The position numbers and the translations under genes are program-made. This document shows, in pieces, positions 11,128-22,514 of a DNA stretch of 64,000 nucleotides. The notes under the pieces were generated by a model. It ran no database searches and was not told where the DNA came from. It was given only the letters and a program-made list of their open reading frames with translations. Origin of the DNA: Okapia johnstoni (lineage: Eukaryota; Chordata; Mammalia; Artiodactyla; Giraffidae); the NCBI GenBank assembly GCA_024291935.2, contig CM044310.1, forward strand, positions 80,908,713 to 80,972,712. The letters are read 5' to 3'. Every line of letters begins with the position of its first letter. Within the stretch, counting starts at the first letter, position 1.

Positions 11128-11689
11128 AGTTGATCCTCCCTAAAGGAGGGCTTCTGATCTGCCCTCCATGTCTGTGATGCCAGTAGCCTTCCGAAAAGCT
11201 CTTGTCTCATGAGGAGCTACTGGTGTTGCTGCCAGTGTTCCCACTGCCCACGCACAATTCCCCTCCTTAGCGTCCATCCGTGTCAGTCATCTCCTGGTCA
11301 GGGCACAAGCCAGGAGAGAACACGACTTGCCCTGGTGGGAGGGACCCTGGCCCCCACATCGTGCCTTTCCCATAGCATGAGGCTCCTCCTCTTCCAGGAG
11401 AATGCTGTTTGCACTGCAGTGGAAAAGTCCTACCCCAGAGGTCAGCCAACTTGGCTTCAGGGAACTCGGGAGCAAAAGCATTACATTACAAAGGTTGAAA
11501 ATAAAGGATGAATAATTTTCCGGGTGACTCTTGTTATAACCTCTTTCATGTTCCCACGACCAGGGTATGTGTGGATGCAAACAAAGGGAAGGAAGGACGG
11601 AAAGACTGTTTGCTTGGCAGAATCTCTTCGCACTTGGCTCAGATCTGTTCTTCTAGGGGATGAGTCTGGTAATAACCACCATCTTATTA
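11128..11689. other. Unassigned unique DNA
   Basis: Moderately GC-rich. Overlapping frames of 60-100 codons exist on both strands, without a domain or codon-like signature I recognise. Confidence 0.4.
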
Positions 11690-12290
11690 TTATTATCATA
11701 TAAATTTCAGAGGTACAGCATTACAATTTGATATCTGCATACACTGCTGTGTGATCAGCCTCACAAGACTAGTTATCATACATCGCCATATAATTGACCC
11801 CGTCACCATTTTACCTACCATCCAACTCCGTTCCTGTCTGGTATCACGTGATCTGTTCTTTGTATCTGTGAGTTTGTTTTATCTATTTTGTTTCTTCATT
11901 CGTTTTGTACTTTTAGATTCCATGTATGTGTGAAATCATATGGTATTTCTCTTTATCTGTCTGACATTTTACTTAGCATAATACTTTCAAGGTCCATCCA
12001 TGTTATCACAAATGGCAGCATTTCATCCATTTTTATGGCTGAATAGTATTCTATTGTGCATGTATATTGCATCTTTATTGATTCATCTGTCAATGGATAC
12101 CACAGACTGTTCACATACCTTGGCTACTGAACATAACATGGTGATGAACATAGGATGCATACATTTTTTCAAATTAGTGTTTTTCTGATAAATACTCTGG
12201 GTGGAATAGGCAGATCATGTGATAGGTTTACTAATTTTTTTGAGGGAACTTCATACTGCTTTCCATTGTGGCAGCAATCAGCTTCTTACT
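11690..12290 (-). mobile_element. L1 3' region, antisense
   Basis: Antisense L1: 'atttcagaggtacagcattac', 'ttagattccatgtatgtgtgaaatcatatggtatttctctttatctgtctgac', 'ttatggctgaatagtattc', 'ttgattcatctgtcaatgga'. These are the complements of the L1 end of ORF2 and 3' UTR. Diverged. Confidence 0.85.
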
Positions 12291-12384
12291 AAATATCTTA
12301 AATAAAACCCATTTCATTACAGATAAAAACTTCTTTTAAAAGTCTAACTATAAAAAAAAAAAGGCTAACTATATGAAGCCTTTG

Positions 12385-12505
12385 TTGTGGGCCACACCCT
12401 TGAGCAGGACCATCCATAAGTGGTCTTACCTACTTTTCCTGCAACCCTACATGGTCAGTACTATAATTATCTCTTCATAGAGATCAGGACCTAGAATCCA
12501 GAGAT
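12385..12505 (-). mobile_element. MIR-like fragment
   Basis: 'cctgcaaccctacatggtcagtactataattatctcttcatagagatcaggacc' follows the reverse-MIR 'acaaccctatgaggtaggtactattattatccccattttacagatgagg' block. Confidence 0.6.
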
Positions 12506-13009
12506 CCAGGGACTCTTCTCATTGTCTGCCCGCTTAGACAGAAGCTCCAGCCTGGGCTCTCATCCTCATCTGGTCTACAGGATCCAAATGCCCCATGGAT
12601 GAATGGGAGGGGTTTTATCCTGACTGGTCCTCTTGGATTATAAAAGTTCTGAGATCTCAGATGACCAGCTCTATGTTCAGACTTCTTCATTAAATAGTCA
12701 CTGCCTGCTGCTCCAAAACCATGGTCCTCTCATCCAGGGTGTGAGTGAGAGATGCCCACTGGATGAAGCCTTCAGAAGTCTCTGCTATAGCAACAGACAA
12801 GTAGGACTCACTGTCCTCCAGGCACACAGCTTCCCGCAGTCCCACTTCCTTTGGGAGCCCCACCTCCTTCTGAGGGTTATCTCCAGCGATCACCTGCTCA
12901 ACTCCACATGACTCTGGAATCCTGGCCACGGCAGGTTGGATCAGTGAGGGCAGCCAATCCCCAGGCAGGCCTAGACAACAAAGAAAAGTTGATGTGCAAG
13001 CTCTGCCTG
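12506..13009. other. Unassigned unique DNA
   Basis: No exon or repeat recognised. Frames of 60-90 codons overlap on both strands without a domain. Confidence 0.4.
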
Positions 13010-13249
13010 CCAGGGCTTTTTATGTTGCTGCTGCTCAGTACCTTCAGTTGTGTCTGACTCTGTGCGACCCTATAAACTGCAGCCCACCAGGCTCCTCTGT
13101 CCACGGGATTATCTAGGCAAGAGTACTAGAGTGGGTTGCTAAACCCTCCTTCAGGGGATCTTCCTGACCCAGGGATCGAACTTGGGTCTCCTGCATTGCA
13201 GGCAGATTCTTTATCACCCAGCCACCAGGGAAGCCCAGGGCTTCTTCAT
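13010..13249 (-). mobile_element. Bov-tA SINE
   Basis: Complete antisense Bov-tA: gtgtctgactctgtgcgacc, caggctcctctgtccacggg, 'ggatcttcctgacccagggatcgaac', ccaccagggaagccc. The flanks share ccagggctttttat / ccagggcttcttcat, an imperfect target duplication. Confidence 0.9.
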
Positions 13250-14474
13250 GGCAATTAGCTACATCTCTCATATCCTCCCTTTTGAGGACTTGGAACTTGA
13301 CTCTAGAGACTGAGAATTTGATAGAAGAGGGTGAGGTCCAAGAAAGAGCCACGGAGAGAAAGGAGTAGAAGTCACGGGGGAACAGAAGACATAGCAAAGA
13401 CAAGAGGCAGTGGTGGAAATGGTGGCAGTCAAGATGGGAGTGGATGAATCAGCTCAATGGACAGAGAGAAACACTTGGGACAACGGACTAAGATGAGCTA
13501 GATGAGGGGGAAATGCGAGATCCAGGTGCTGGAGTTGCCCCCTACTAGTCCCTGCCTGTCTTGGGTCCTGGAGTGGGGCTGTCCTTTGTTACCTCCCTTG
13601 CCCTGCATCTCAACTTGAATGTGATGTAACTTCTGTGAGGGGCTAGAACACGACTCTGGCCCCGGAAGCCAAAAAACCCAAATGAACTCACCTCATGATG
13701 CTAAGACTCTGCTAATGACTTCAGCTCATTAGGGAACTGGTCACTCTTTCCTGTCCAGCTGAATCACTTCTCCAGAGCATCCTCCTGTCCAGTCCTCATC
13801 AGAGCAGCCCTAGGTGCCTCTCAGAAGCTCACCCTCATCACCTGCCTCGCTCCCTCCCACTTGCCTCCCTCTTTCCCCATCTGTCTGTCTTGGTTTTTCT
13901 CATTCTCTCAAATGAGACTTCAGAGCTGCTCGGTGGGACAGTGAAGCAGCAATGCTCTTTTAAAACTCTGACAAAAGTGTGGGAGGATTTTCCTTGATAA
14001 AGAGAGAATCAGAGAGAGGGTTTCCTGGAGAAATCTGTCAAGGAGATTCTTACACCAACCTGTTTGTCCTGCTGGCTGGACTGTCAGTCTTTGGTGAAAG
14101 CAGGGAAAGAAAATCTTTGTGCTCAGTGGGCTGGAGGCACTTTGTCTCATCAGGGCTTCCCTTTGTGTATCCCAGGCCCCCTTTTAAGAGAATCAGAGCA
14201 CAGGGGTCTGAGGTGGGCTCGATGCTTTGAGACTGAAGACACACATGTCTGGGATAGAGCTCTCAGTGGCGGCCCCCACCCGCTGACTCAGCATTTAGGA
14301 GCAGCACTCGCAGGGACATACTACCATCATTTCTCTGGGTCTCAAAAACCAGGCAGATTCTCCTACACATTAGGTCACTAATGGCTATGCAGTAAGCCAC
14401 AATTTCCAGGGTCTAGAAAACTGCCCAAGACCTTGCCACCTCCAATCTTCTTGACCTTTGAGCTTGCATTATTT
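13250..14474. other. Unassigned unique DNA
   Basis: 1.2 kb with no recognised repeat. Purine-rich around 13320-13420, pyrimidine-rich at 13790-13920. Overlapping frames of 76-105 codons at 13920-14381 lie on both strands and look random. Confidence 0.4.
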
Positions 14475-14900
14475 AGGGTTTTCTGGCTGCCAGTGACAGA
14501 AATCATTCTGGCTGATCTAAATTAAAAACAAGAAATGTATTACAAGGCTATGAGGTTACTCATAGGAACAGCATGACCATAAAGCTTGGAGGAGACAGAA
14601 CTAGGCCAGTCCTGGTGGACAAGTTGTCTGTTCAAGGCACCTCTGGGGGGATGAATCAGCAGCAGGCATTCTCTGTCCTTGCGTCACTCTTGCTCAAGGC
14701 TCTAGTGCTCAAGAGGGAGAGGGACTAATTGTCCGGTGGGAGTGACGTGCCTGGCATTGCCAGGATCTCTCAGATGGCTTGGAGCAAGGCAGAGGGACAA
14801 TGAAAGTCTGTCATCAGAGAAAGAGTGCATAGGCATTAGACAGCCACAGCATCTCCACACCACAGATCCTGAGGTTCTACACTTGTCTGTGTTCTATCCT
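14475..14900 (-). mobile_element. Ancient interspersed repeat (family A)
   Basis: 'ttttctggctgccagtgacagaaatcattctggctgatctaaattaaaaacaagaaatgtatta' matches the reverse of this family's terminal block. The remainder is diverged. Confidence 0.4.
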
Positions 14901-14969
14901 CCATGCTCCACTCTTTCATTTGCTGAATTTGGCACTTGCCAGCATTCCTCTTGAGTTTTCAACCCAGGT

Positions 14970-15045
14970 TTTGATTCATTCACGCATTTGTTCATTCATC
15001 CAACAAGAATATCATGCACTGGGTTAGGAACTTGGACTCCTTTGT
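14970..15045 (-). mobile_element. L2 3' end fragment
   Basis: 'ttcattcacgcatttgttcattcatccaacaagaatatcatgcactgggttagg' is the antisense L2 tail (tcattcattcaacaaatatttattgagc). Confidence 0.6.
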
Positions 15046-16289
15046 CCTGAGCATCCTTTGTGGTCCCCTCCAGTTCCAGGCTCAGTAAACTTTCCCGACT
15101 CACTCATCTCAGTCCATCTCTTTGTCTGGTGCCCAAGTTTGGCCGGTTCTAGGCCCGTATGATGTGGGAAGGGACAATGTGACTGCACGCACGGAGGTTT
15201 AGTGGTACATTTAGCCATTAGCACCAGGGAGTGAGTCAGCATGTATTCAATGGGGCTGATGAGTTTGGGTGAGAGTATGGAAGAGAAACGGCCTGGGCGC
15301 CTGATGAAGGCAGCTCAGCTGGGTGATAGCAATGTGCTAAATCATGGCATCTAGGTGGAAGTAGGGGAACATGCAGATACAAGTGGAGATACAAGTGATG
15401 GAGAACTAGCCAGGGGCCTAGTTTTGTATCTTAACTGTTCCATCCACCAGCTGATTTTATCTTCTTTGTCCTGCCCAGCTAGAAAAACCTCAGGCTTTGG
15501 ATCTGATGGGTTCTTTCCACTCCAGATTGCATTGGATTCACATCTGCTCTCTACACCAAAGGAAAAGATCCCAGTAGCCTGTCACCTGAATCACAGGAGA
15601 TTTATGACTTTCAACCAGGGAGAACCTTGTACAGAGGAAGTTGTCCATGCATGTGAAGACATGGTCCAGCACACAGTGTTGTTGGCAACCTGTCAGGGGA
15701 GTCACCTGCCACTCCCCCACCCCTTTTGTGGCAGTCACTGAAGGTCAAGCAGGCTTCTGACCCTTGGCGTGGAGCCTAGAAAGAGGACTCAGAATTGCAT
15801 CCTTGGAGGGAGAAGAACGTTTATAGACCCAGACCCTCATCTCCTATAGTTTGTTTGCATCAGTTTGATCATTTCTCTAGAACTGGAAGACTGTTACTCA
15901 CTAGGACCCTGGACTTTTATACACTTCTCAGTCCAAAGTGGGAGTGGAATGCAACTATTCCTCTGCATATGCACGATTAGGGTAAGTCAGCCAAGTAGGG
16001 TCCTCGCTGGACCACAGGAAGTTGGAAACCAGGACCTGGCTGCTGCCCTTTGCGGTGCTGGTTGGTGATACCAGCAGATCTAGGAGAAAATAGGGAGTTA
16101 AGAGGCAGGTGCCGTACAGAGAATTAGCTCTCTGTTCTCCCTTTGACTGAGACACTTCTCCAATGTCTCCTGAGCCTATGAACCAGGGCTGTTTCCTGGA
16201 GCTCAGACATCAATTACCAGGGCAAAGGGTGTGTGATGGGCATAGCACAGCAGGCATTCGGAATGGCAGATGCCAAGTTTTAAAACTGC
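15046..16289. other. Unassigned unique DNA with a 128-codon open frame
   Basis: The plus-strand frame 15355-15741 is the longest here. It has no recognised domain, signal peptide or Kozak-like context (gtggaagta before it), and a 66-codon frame opposes it. I treat it as a chance frame. No splice-bounded exon is evident. Confidence 0.35.
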
Positions 16290-16790
16290 ACCTGGGTGTT
16301 TGTGCTGAGTGTTAAGTCCACAACCCATGGGGAACTACAGCAAGTCACTCGACTTCTGTCTTAGTCTGTTTGCTATAACAAATACCAGAGACTGGGTGGC
16401 TTATTGATGATGGGCATTTATTTCTCACAGATCTGGAGGCTGGGAGTCTGAGATCAGCATGCTGGCATGATGAGGTTCTGGTGAGGGCTGTCTTCCAGAT
16501 TATTGTGTCCCCCACGGTGGAAGAGACTAGCTATCTCTCTAGGGCCTCTTTTATGAGAGCCTTAGTCGCATTCAAGAGGGCTTGCCCTCATGACTTAATC
16601 ACCTCCCAAAGGCTCCTCCTCCTAATACTGTCTCTCTGGGCCTTCAGTTCTCAACATATACATTTGGGAGGCACACCAAGATTCAGACCATAGCAGCATC
16701 TGTCAGCATCTAGAAACTGTATCTACCTCTCTAGGCTGTAGTACTGACTCAAAGATCAAATAGATAGGAAAGAGTCCTGAACATTCTCAT
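16290..16790 (+). mobile_element. MIR-like SINE interrupted by a MaLR LTR
   Basis: Left of the LTR, 'ctacagcaagtcactcgacttctgt'. Right of it, 'ctgtatctacctctctaggctgtagt'. Together they read as the MIR 'gcaagtcacttaacctctctg ... gtacctacctcatagggttgt'. The match is modest. Confidence 0.45.
16357..16695 (-). mobile_element. MaLR LTR (MLT1/MST type), solo
   Basis: Reverse LTR: tgtcttagtctgtttgctat, 'aaataccagagactgggtggctta', atttatttctcacagatctgg, 'cctcatgacttaatcacctcccaaagg', ending 'attcagaccatagca'. Complete but diverged. No internal sequence. Confidence 0.82.
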
Positions 16791-17449
16791 GGGCCACATA
16801 TATGTTAGTTAGTGTGGCTATATAAGGATAAGCAGAGAGAGATTAAACTGGTTTTGTGTTTCCTCACATTTGGGAGAAAGTCTTCCTCCATCAGCATGAA
16901 TTCTTATCTGGTCTGTCCCTGTGCCCCTGGCACTAACTCTAGGGGCTCCAGAGTGGAAGCCACCTTTTAGTCTGCATGCCTTTTTGTATCCTAGCCCAGG
17001 GCCAGGAATATGAGAGGGGGGCGGTAAACACCTGTAGAATGAACTGTGAATATTCACAGGGGATGCAGAATAAAAAGCACAAAATAGTAGACAAAACAAG
17101 ACTGCCATCTCAAACTCATAAACCTTTGCGGGTCACACAACTAATTTTCACGAGTAAAGTGTTTTAGGTAGATGATAGGGAGTGGTGGGGACTGTGGTGA
17201 ACTGGAAAGACCATGCCTCATCTCTTGGGGGCAACTTCCCTTAATTCTTGCCATGAGGGAATGTGGGCTCAATGAAGTCAGGTCTTCTGAGTATTTTGAA
17301 AGCACCCTGAAATCTACATTTAAAGAGATGATGATTCCACATTTCTAAAATGTTGGCAACTAATCCAAATACAAAAAGAAGATGGAGCATTGTGTGGAGT
17401 CCTCAGAACATACCTGCTGGCCAGGTTTGGTGTGAGAACCAGCCCTCCG
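16791..17449. other. Unassigned unique DNA
   Basis: No exon, RNA gene or repeat recognised. Confidence 0.4.
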
Positions 17450-17575
17450 AGACCGCAAATTATCCTGACCTGTTTCTTTCACAGGTGAGGAGGCAAAGAC
17501 CCAGGGATGGGGAGTGACTTGCTGAAGGTTGCAGAGCTGCTGACCGCAGGGAGTTGTGATGGGCAGGGAGGCAAG
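17450..17575 (-). mobile_element. MIR fragment
   Basis: 'tcacaggtgaggaggcaaagacccagggatggggagtgacttgctgaaggttgcagagctgct' is the reverse-MIR core. Confidence 0.6.
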
Positions 17576-17999
17576 TGAAGCGCTTGGGAGCATCTGCTTG
17601 CCTTCTGGGGAGGCAGACGCCTCTCCTTCTCTCCCTGGTATCCTGGAGCTTCCCTACCCAGTCTGCTGGAAGGAGGCTCTGTAAAGAGCGGCCAGTGTCT
17701 AAGATCTAATTGTCATGAAGAGGTTTCCTGCATGTTCTCTGCATTAACCATGCTAATGGTTGGGCCTTGTCCCCTTTTAGGGATTCAGTACTGAGAAGTG
17801 GAGCAAGACGAAAGGACAGAGCTGTGAAGCTGAAGGGGAGGGGGCTAAGTCCAGAAGCCCTGGCCATGGCAGCCTGAACAGACTGCCTTACAAGCCTATT
17901 AACTCTGCAGACAGACAGAACAGGAGCGAAGAGGGAGGAAGCCCCAGGAAAGAGCAGGGGACAAGGCCCTGGAGCTATTGCCTGGGGCCCAGGGGTGGT
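17576..17999. other. Unassigned unique DNA
   Basis: Holds an imperfect inverted repeat around 17743-17762 (aaccatgctaatggtt). The minus-strand open frame at 17706-18053 (115 codons) has no recognised domain. Confidence 0.4.
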
Positions 18000-18225
18000 T
18001 TGTTTGCCCACAAATCCAAAAGGGATGACAAGCCGATCAGCCAATTGGCTCAAGATGACTTGTTAATTAGCAAATAAAAGCAGCCCTGTAAGCTCAGAGC
18101 TGTCTGCGGGTTTGTGGGAGTTTGTTTGCTTTGTTTTATTGAGTGGGTGGCTCAGGCCATCATGATAATAGAGAGCTGATAAACAGAGATAACACAGGAA
18201 ATCATTTGGCTTCAGCTCAAAATGA
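18000..18225. promoter_or_regulatory. Candidate conserved non-coding element with CCAAT palindrome
   Basis: 18039-18050 is a perfect 12-bp palindrome, agccaattggct, holding CCAAT in both orientations (NF-Y-type core). 18063-18070 is ttaattag (homeodomain core), followed by caaataaaag and a forkhead-like run, gtttgtttgctttgtttta, at 18119-18137. No repeat similarity. Regulatory status is inferred. Confidence 0.33.
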
Positions 18226-18614
18226 GGGCTGGAGAGATGAGGATTTCAGTGTTGGAGGAAGAAGGACAGCTGTTCTAAAGTCTGTGCAAAGCAGGACTGG
18301 TTTCAGCCAGAACAAATCTCTGGGCCCAGGATCCCACCCTAGTGCCCTCACTGGCTTCAGCCACCTACTCCTACAGCCTCCACATTCTGGTCCCAGTGGA
18401 AGCTGATAATCAGGTGTGGGGATGAATCCTTGGGGGGAGCTGGTCCACTTCGGGGTCCTCTCTAAGAAAACAAGAACACAAATTTACCTAGGAAAGTGAA
18501 TATTGATTTACAGTGAAAGAAACACATGATGATGAGAAACAAAACTGGAAACACCGACAAGCCCCACAAATACCAGAAGGATGAGAAGATAACAGTGTTT
18601 GAATGAACTGCTAG
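18226..18614. other. Unassigned unique DNA
   Basis: Nothing recognised. Confidence 0.4.
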
Positions 18615-18852
18615 CACAGCTCTAATATGGGCTTCCCTGGTGGTTTGGTCAGTAAAGAATCTGCCTGCAATACAGGAAACCTGAGTTTGATTCCTGGGTT
18701 GGGAAGATCCCCTGGAGAAGGCAATGGCAACTCCCTCCAGTATTCTTGCCTGGAGAATCCCATGGACAGAGGAGCCTGGTGGGCTACAGTCCATGGGGTC
18801 GCAAAGAGTTGGGTACAACTTAGCAACTAAACCAGCACCACCACAGCTCTAA
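18615..18852 (+). mobile_element. Bov-tA SINE
   Basis: Near-consensus: gggcttccctggtggtttgg, gaagatcccctggagaagg, tattcttgcctggagaatcc, gtccatggggtcgcaaagag. Target duplication cacagctctaa at 18615-18625 and 18842-18852. Confidence 0.93.
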
Positions 18853-19734
18853 AATACTTTTTGTATTCTCTCCATGTTTTGTCTTCATAATTCTTTGGTT
18901 GTCTCTTTAAATGACAATGATTAGATAACATGGCTTTTCTAGCGAAAGGAGCAGAAGAATAGGCAGGTCCATTTTGTGAAGACAAACAACTTTGTGTTCC
19001 TGTGTCTGAGGATTAGAAGTGTGCTCCATAGGCTGGTTTCTAGCTCTGTTCATTACCTCACTTTCTTCTGGTGTCAAGCACATTGGACACATTCTTCTAG
19101 TGATATGATCCCTGGCCTCGTATTTTCATGTTGTCAGTAAGAGCCAGAGGAGGAATATCCCTGGATGCTGTTTCCACACCAGGACAGCTGGCTGTAGCTT
19201 AATGTTAAATGAAATTAGCTAGAAATAATACACATCTACCCACTGTACTCATGCTAAGCATAGCTTCAATCTCTGCTTAGCCAGATTTCAAAACACCTGC
19301 AGCTCACCAACCCTGCCTGATGGGAGCATATTGCGGGGGAAAGAAACAGCAGTAGTAACTGGTGTGGTTCAAGAATCTTACTTTTGCACATCTTACCATA
19401 ACATCTGAGCATGTCAGCCATGGGCAGTGCCTCTCCTAGGGCCTTGGCAGAGGCCAGTGTGTGTCAGAACCCAGGAACTTCATTGGCTTCATAGTGATCC
19501 TACTTCCCTTAATATTTGGATCCTGCCAAGCCTTTTTTCCTCCTTCTCCTTCATCTCACAGCTCCTCAGGTCTGGCAGAGTGGAACTCAGGTTTCCAGCC
19601 CTGACACAGACTGGCTGTATCACTTTCAGGAAACCACCAGTCCTGTCTAAGCTGCAGCCAACTTGACTGTTTGATGGGAAAACTCCAGTCACAAAGAGAA
19701 GGCAAGTTTCTCCTTTTCATGGGGTGGAAGGCAT
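18853..19734. other. Unassigned unique DNA
   Basis: A possible MIR remnant around 19600-19660 ('ctggctgtatcactttcagg') is too weak to call. Confidence 0.4.
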
Positions 19735-20373
19735 ACAAATGACCAACAAACACATGAAAAGATGCTCAACATCACTAATTATTAGAGAAATGCAAATCAA
19801 AACTACAATGAAATATTACCTGACATCAGTCAAGAATGGCTATCATCAAAAAATCCACAAATGGTAAGTGCTGGAGAGGGTTCAGAGAAAAGGGAACCCT
19901 CCCATACTCTTGGTGGGAATGTAAATTGGTGTGGCCATTTTGGAGAACAGTATGGAGGTTCCTTAAAGCACTATAAATAGAGCTACCATATGATCCTGCA
20001 ATCCCAGTCCTGGGAAATCCATAATCCAAAAAGACACATGTACCCCAGTGTTCAGTGAAACACTATTTACAATAGCTAGGAGATGGAAGCAACCTAAATG
20101 TTCATCAGTGGATGAATGGATAAAGAAAACGTGGTACATATATACAATGGAATATCACTCAACCATAAAAAGGAATAAAATGGTGCCATTTGCAGTGACA
20201 TGGAGGACATATTGTCATACTGAGCAAAAAAAGTCAGACAGAAAAAGACAAATATGTGATATCACTTACAGGTGGAATCTTATTTACAAAACAAAAATTG
20301 AGTCACAGATGTAGAAAACAAACTTATGGTTACTCCAATAAAACATTTTTTTAAGTAAAAATAAAAAAAAAAA
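19735..20373 (+). mobile_element. L1 3' end
   Basis: End of L1 ORF2 and 3' region: 'aacacatgaaaagatgctcaacatcactaattattagagaaatgcaaatc', 'ggtgggaatgtaaattggtg', 'tatacaatggaatatcactc', ending in an A-rich tail at 20349-20374. 5'-truncated. Frame broken. Confidence 0.9.
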
Positions 20374-20548
20374 AGGATGAGTTTGGAAAAGGAGCCAGGT
20401 CCATTATAATGCAGGGCCTTAAAATGAGGTAGGGAGACAGAAAATAGTGGTTTTATACAAATCAGGCTGAGAAGCCACTGGAACAAATAGGGACATGATA
20501 GAATCTGCTGTGAATTTTAAGAAGATAATGCTGTCTGCAAGAAGATTC

Positions 20549-20848
20549 TTTTTTTTTTTTTTTTTTTTTTTTTAAAGAAGTATAGGTAGCTCAGATGGTA
20601 AAGAACATGCCTGCAATGCAGGAGACCTGGGTTCAATGCCTGGGTCAGGAAGATTCCCCTGGAGAAGGAAATGGCAACCTATCCCTGTATTCTTGCCTGG
20701 AGAATGCCATGGACATAGAGCCTGATGGGATACAGTTCATGGGGTTGCAAAGAGTTGGACATGACTATGCTCTTAACACATATAGCTGATTTATAATATT
20801 GGGTAAGTTTCAGGTGTTCAACAAGATCATTCAGTTATCATATACGTG
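20549..20848 (-). mobile_element. Ruminant L1 3' end (antisense) with long poly-T
   Basis: A 25-base T run (20549-20573) is the antisense poly(A) tail. L1 text follows: 'aaagaagtatag' and, after a SINE, 'ctgatttataatattgggtaagtttcaggtgttcaacaagatcattcagttatcatata'. The intact tail suggests a fairly recent insertion. Confidence 0.85.
20585..20785 (+). mobile_element. Bov-tA SINE inside L1
   Basis: Slightly 5'-short Bov-tA: gtagctcagatggtaaagaa, caatgcaggagacctgggtt, gtattcttgcctggagaatg, cagttcatggggttgcaaag. The short target repeat tatag lies at 20581-20585 and 20781-20785, within L1 text. Confidence 0.88.
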
Positions 20849-21717
20849 TTCAGCTCAGTTCAGTTCAGTTGCTCACTTATGTCCAGCTCTTTGTGACCCC
20901 ATGGCTTACAGCATGCCAGGCTTCCCTGTCCATCACCAACACCCAGAGCTTGCTCAAAATCATGTCGGTAATTCCATCCAACCATCTCATCCTCTGTCGT
21001 CCCCTTATCTTCCCACCTTCAGTCTTTCCCAGCATCAGGTGTTTTCCAATGAGTCAGTTCTTCACATCAGGTGGCCAAAGTATTGGAGCTTCAGCTTCAG
21101 CATCAGTCCTTCCAATGAATATTCAGGACTGAATTCCTTTAGGATTACCTGGTTGGATCTCCTTGCTGTCCAAGGGACTCTCAAGAGTCTTCTCCAACAC
21201 CACAGTTCAAAAGCATCAGTTCTTTGGCTCTTTGCTTTCTTTATGAACCAACTCTCACATCCATACATGACTACTGGAAAAACCATAGCTTTGACTAGAT
21301 GGATCTTTGTTGGCAAAAGTAATGTCTCTGCTTTTTAATATTCTGTCTAGGTTTGCCATAGCTTTTATTTCAAGGAGCAAGCATGTTTTAATTTCGTGGC
21401 TGCAGTCACCATCTGCAGTGATTTAGGAGCCCAAGGAAATAGTTTCTCACTGTTTCCATTGTTTCCCCATATAGTTGCCATGAAATGATAGGACCATATG
21501 CAATGATCTTCCGTGTTTGAATGTTGAATTTTAAGCCAGCTTTTTCACTTTCCTTGTTCACTTTCACTAAGAGGCTCTTTAGTTCCTCTTCACTTTCTGC
21601 CATTAGAGTGGTATCATCTGCATATCTAAGGTTGTTGATATTTCCCCTGGCAATCTTGGTTCCAGCTTGTGCTTCATCCAGTCCAGCATTTCTCATGATG
21701 TACTCTGCATATAAGTT
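20849..21717 (-). mobile_element. BovB (RTE) LINE, 5'-truncated
   Basis: Antisense BovB 3' end: ttcagctcagttcagttcag, gtgaccccatggcttacagc, 'catctcatcctctgtcgtcccctt', ggtggccaaagtattggagc, 'gtggtatcatctgcatatctaagg'. In sense it encodes the reverse-transcriptase core with Y-A-D-D (frame 21406-21696) and the C-terminal segment with YGCESW (21062-21316), with breaks. It codes for target-primed retrotransposition, but this copy is dead. Confidence 0.92.
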
Positions 21718-22029
21718 CTCTGTCTACGAAGAACCTTTTATACAGGTTTAAGAGTAAAGCCAAGAGATCAATCAGGAGACCATTGTGTCAGCTATGCTGA
21801 GAGATTATGGTGACTGGGCTGGGGTTGTAGAGGTGGAAATGGAAAGAATCAGTGGGATTCAGGATATAGGTTGGAGCAAAGCCAACAGAATTAGTACTTG
21901 GAGGAAAATGGAGGATTCAGGATGACTTTTTTTTTTTGTCTGAAGATCTGGATAAATGCTGGTGCCATTTAAAAGCTGAAGAGCTTTGAGAGTTTGGGGT
22001 TCCATGTTGGGGCAGCAGATTAGGGAGAT

Positions 22030-22505
22030 AAATTAGTCATTTACTGCTGTGAAACAAATTACTCTCAAACTTAGTGACTTTCAACAACAATAATTATTTA
22101 TGATCTCCCACAGTTTCTGTGGGTCAGGCCTTTGGGAGAGGCTTAGTTCGGGGTGCTGGCTTGGGGTCTCTCTTGAAGTTTCAATCTTCTGAAGACTTGG
22201 CTGATGCTGGAGGGTCTGCTTTTAAGGTGTTTCTAATAATAGCTGACAATTTGGTGAGAAGTCCCTGTTCCTCCCCACAGAAGCTTCTCCACAGGACTTC
22301 TTGAGAGTCTTCACAACATGTTGGCTGACATCCCCCAGAGGAAGTGAGGTGGAAGCTACAGGGTTCCTCCTGGCTTAACCTTGGAAGTGATACATGGTCA
22401 CTTCTGCAGTATCCTAATGGTCACAGACTATTCAACATAGGAGGGGACCACACAAGGGCATGAGACATAATGCATGCTCCTTCTTTGCATGTGCACTGGA
22501 CTCCT
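22030..22505 (-). mobile_element. Ancient interspersed repeat, family unassigned (family B)
   Basis: 'actgctgtgaaacaaattactctcaaacttagtgactttcaacaacaataattattta', 'cacagtttctgtgggtcagg', 'cttaaccttggaagtgatacatggtcacttctgc', 'caagggcatgagacataatgc': a widespread old mammalian repeat whose name I cannot give with certainty. Strand is provisional. Confidence 0.45.
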
Positions 22506-22514
22506 TCGGCAGTG

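Larger units (their letters stand above)
20385..22005 (-). mobile_element. L2 LINE (antisense) interrupted by a young nest
   Basis: Left part 20385-20545: 'gggacatgatagaatctgctgtgaattttaagaagataatgctgtctgc'. Right part 21755-22005: 'caatcaggagaccattgtgtcagctatg', 'gattcaggatatagg', 'ggaggattcaggatgac', 'ctggtgccatttaaaagctgaag'. The two read in order as antisense L2 once 20549-21740 is removed. Confidence 0.75.

Noticed and set aside
15355..15741. 128-codon plus-strand open frame
   Set aside because: No domain or signal peptide, weak start context, and an overlapping opposite-strand frame.
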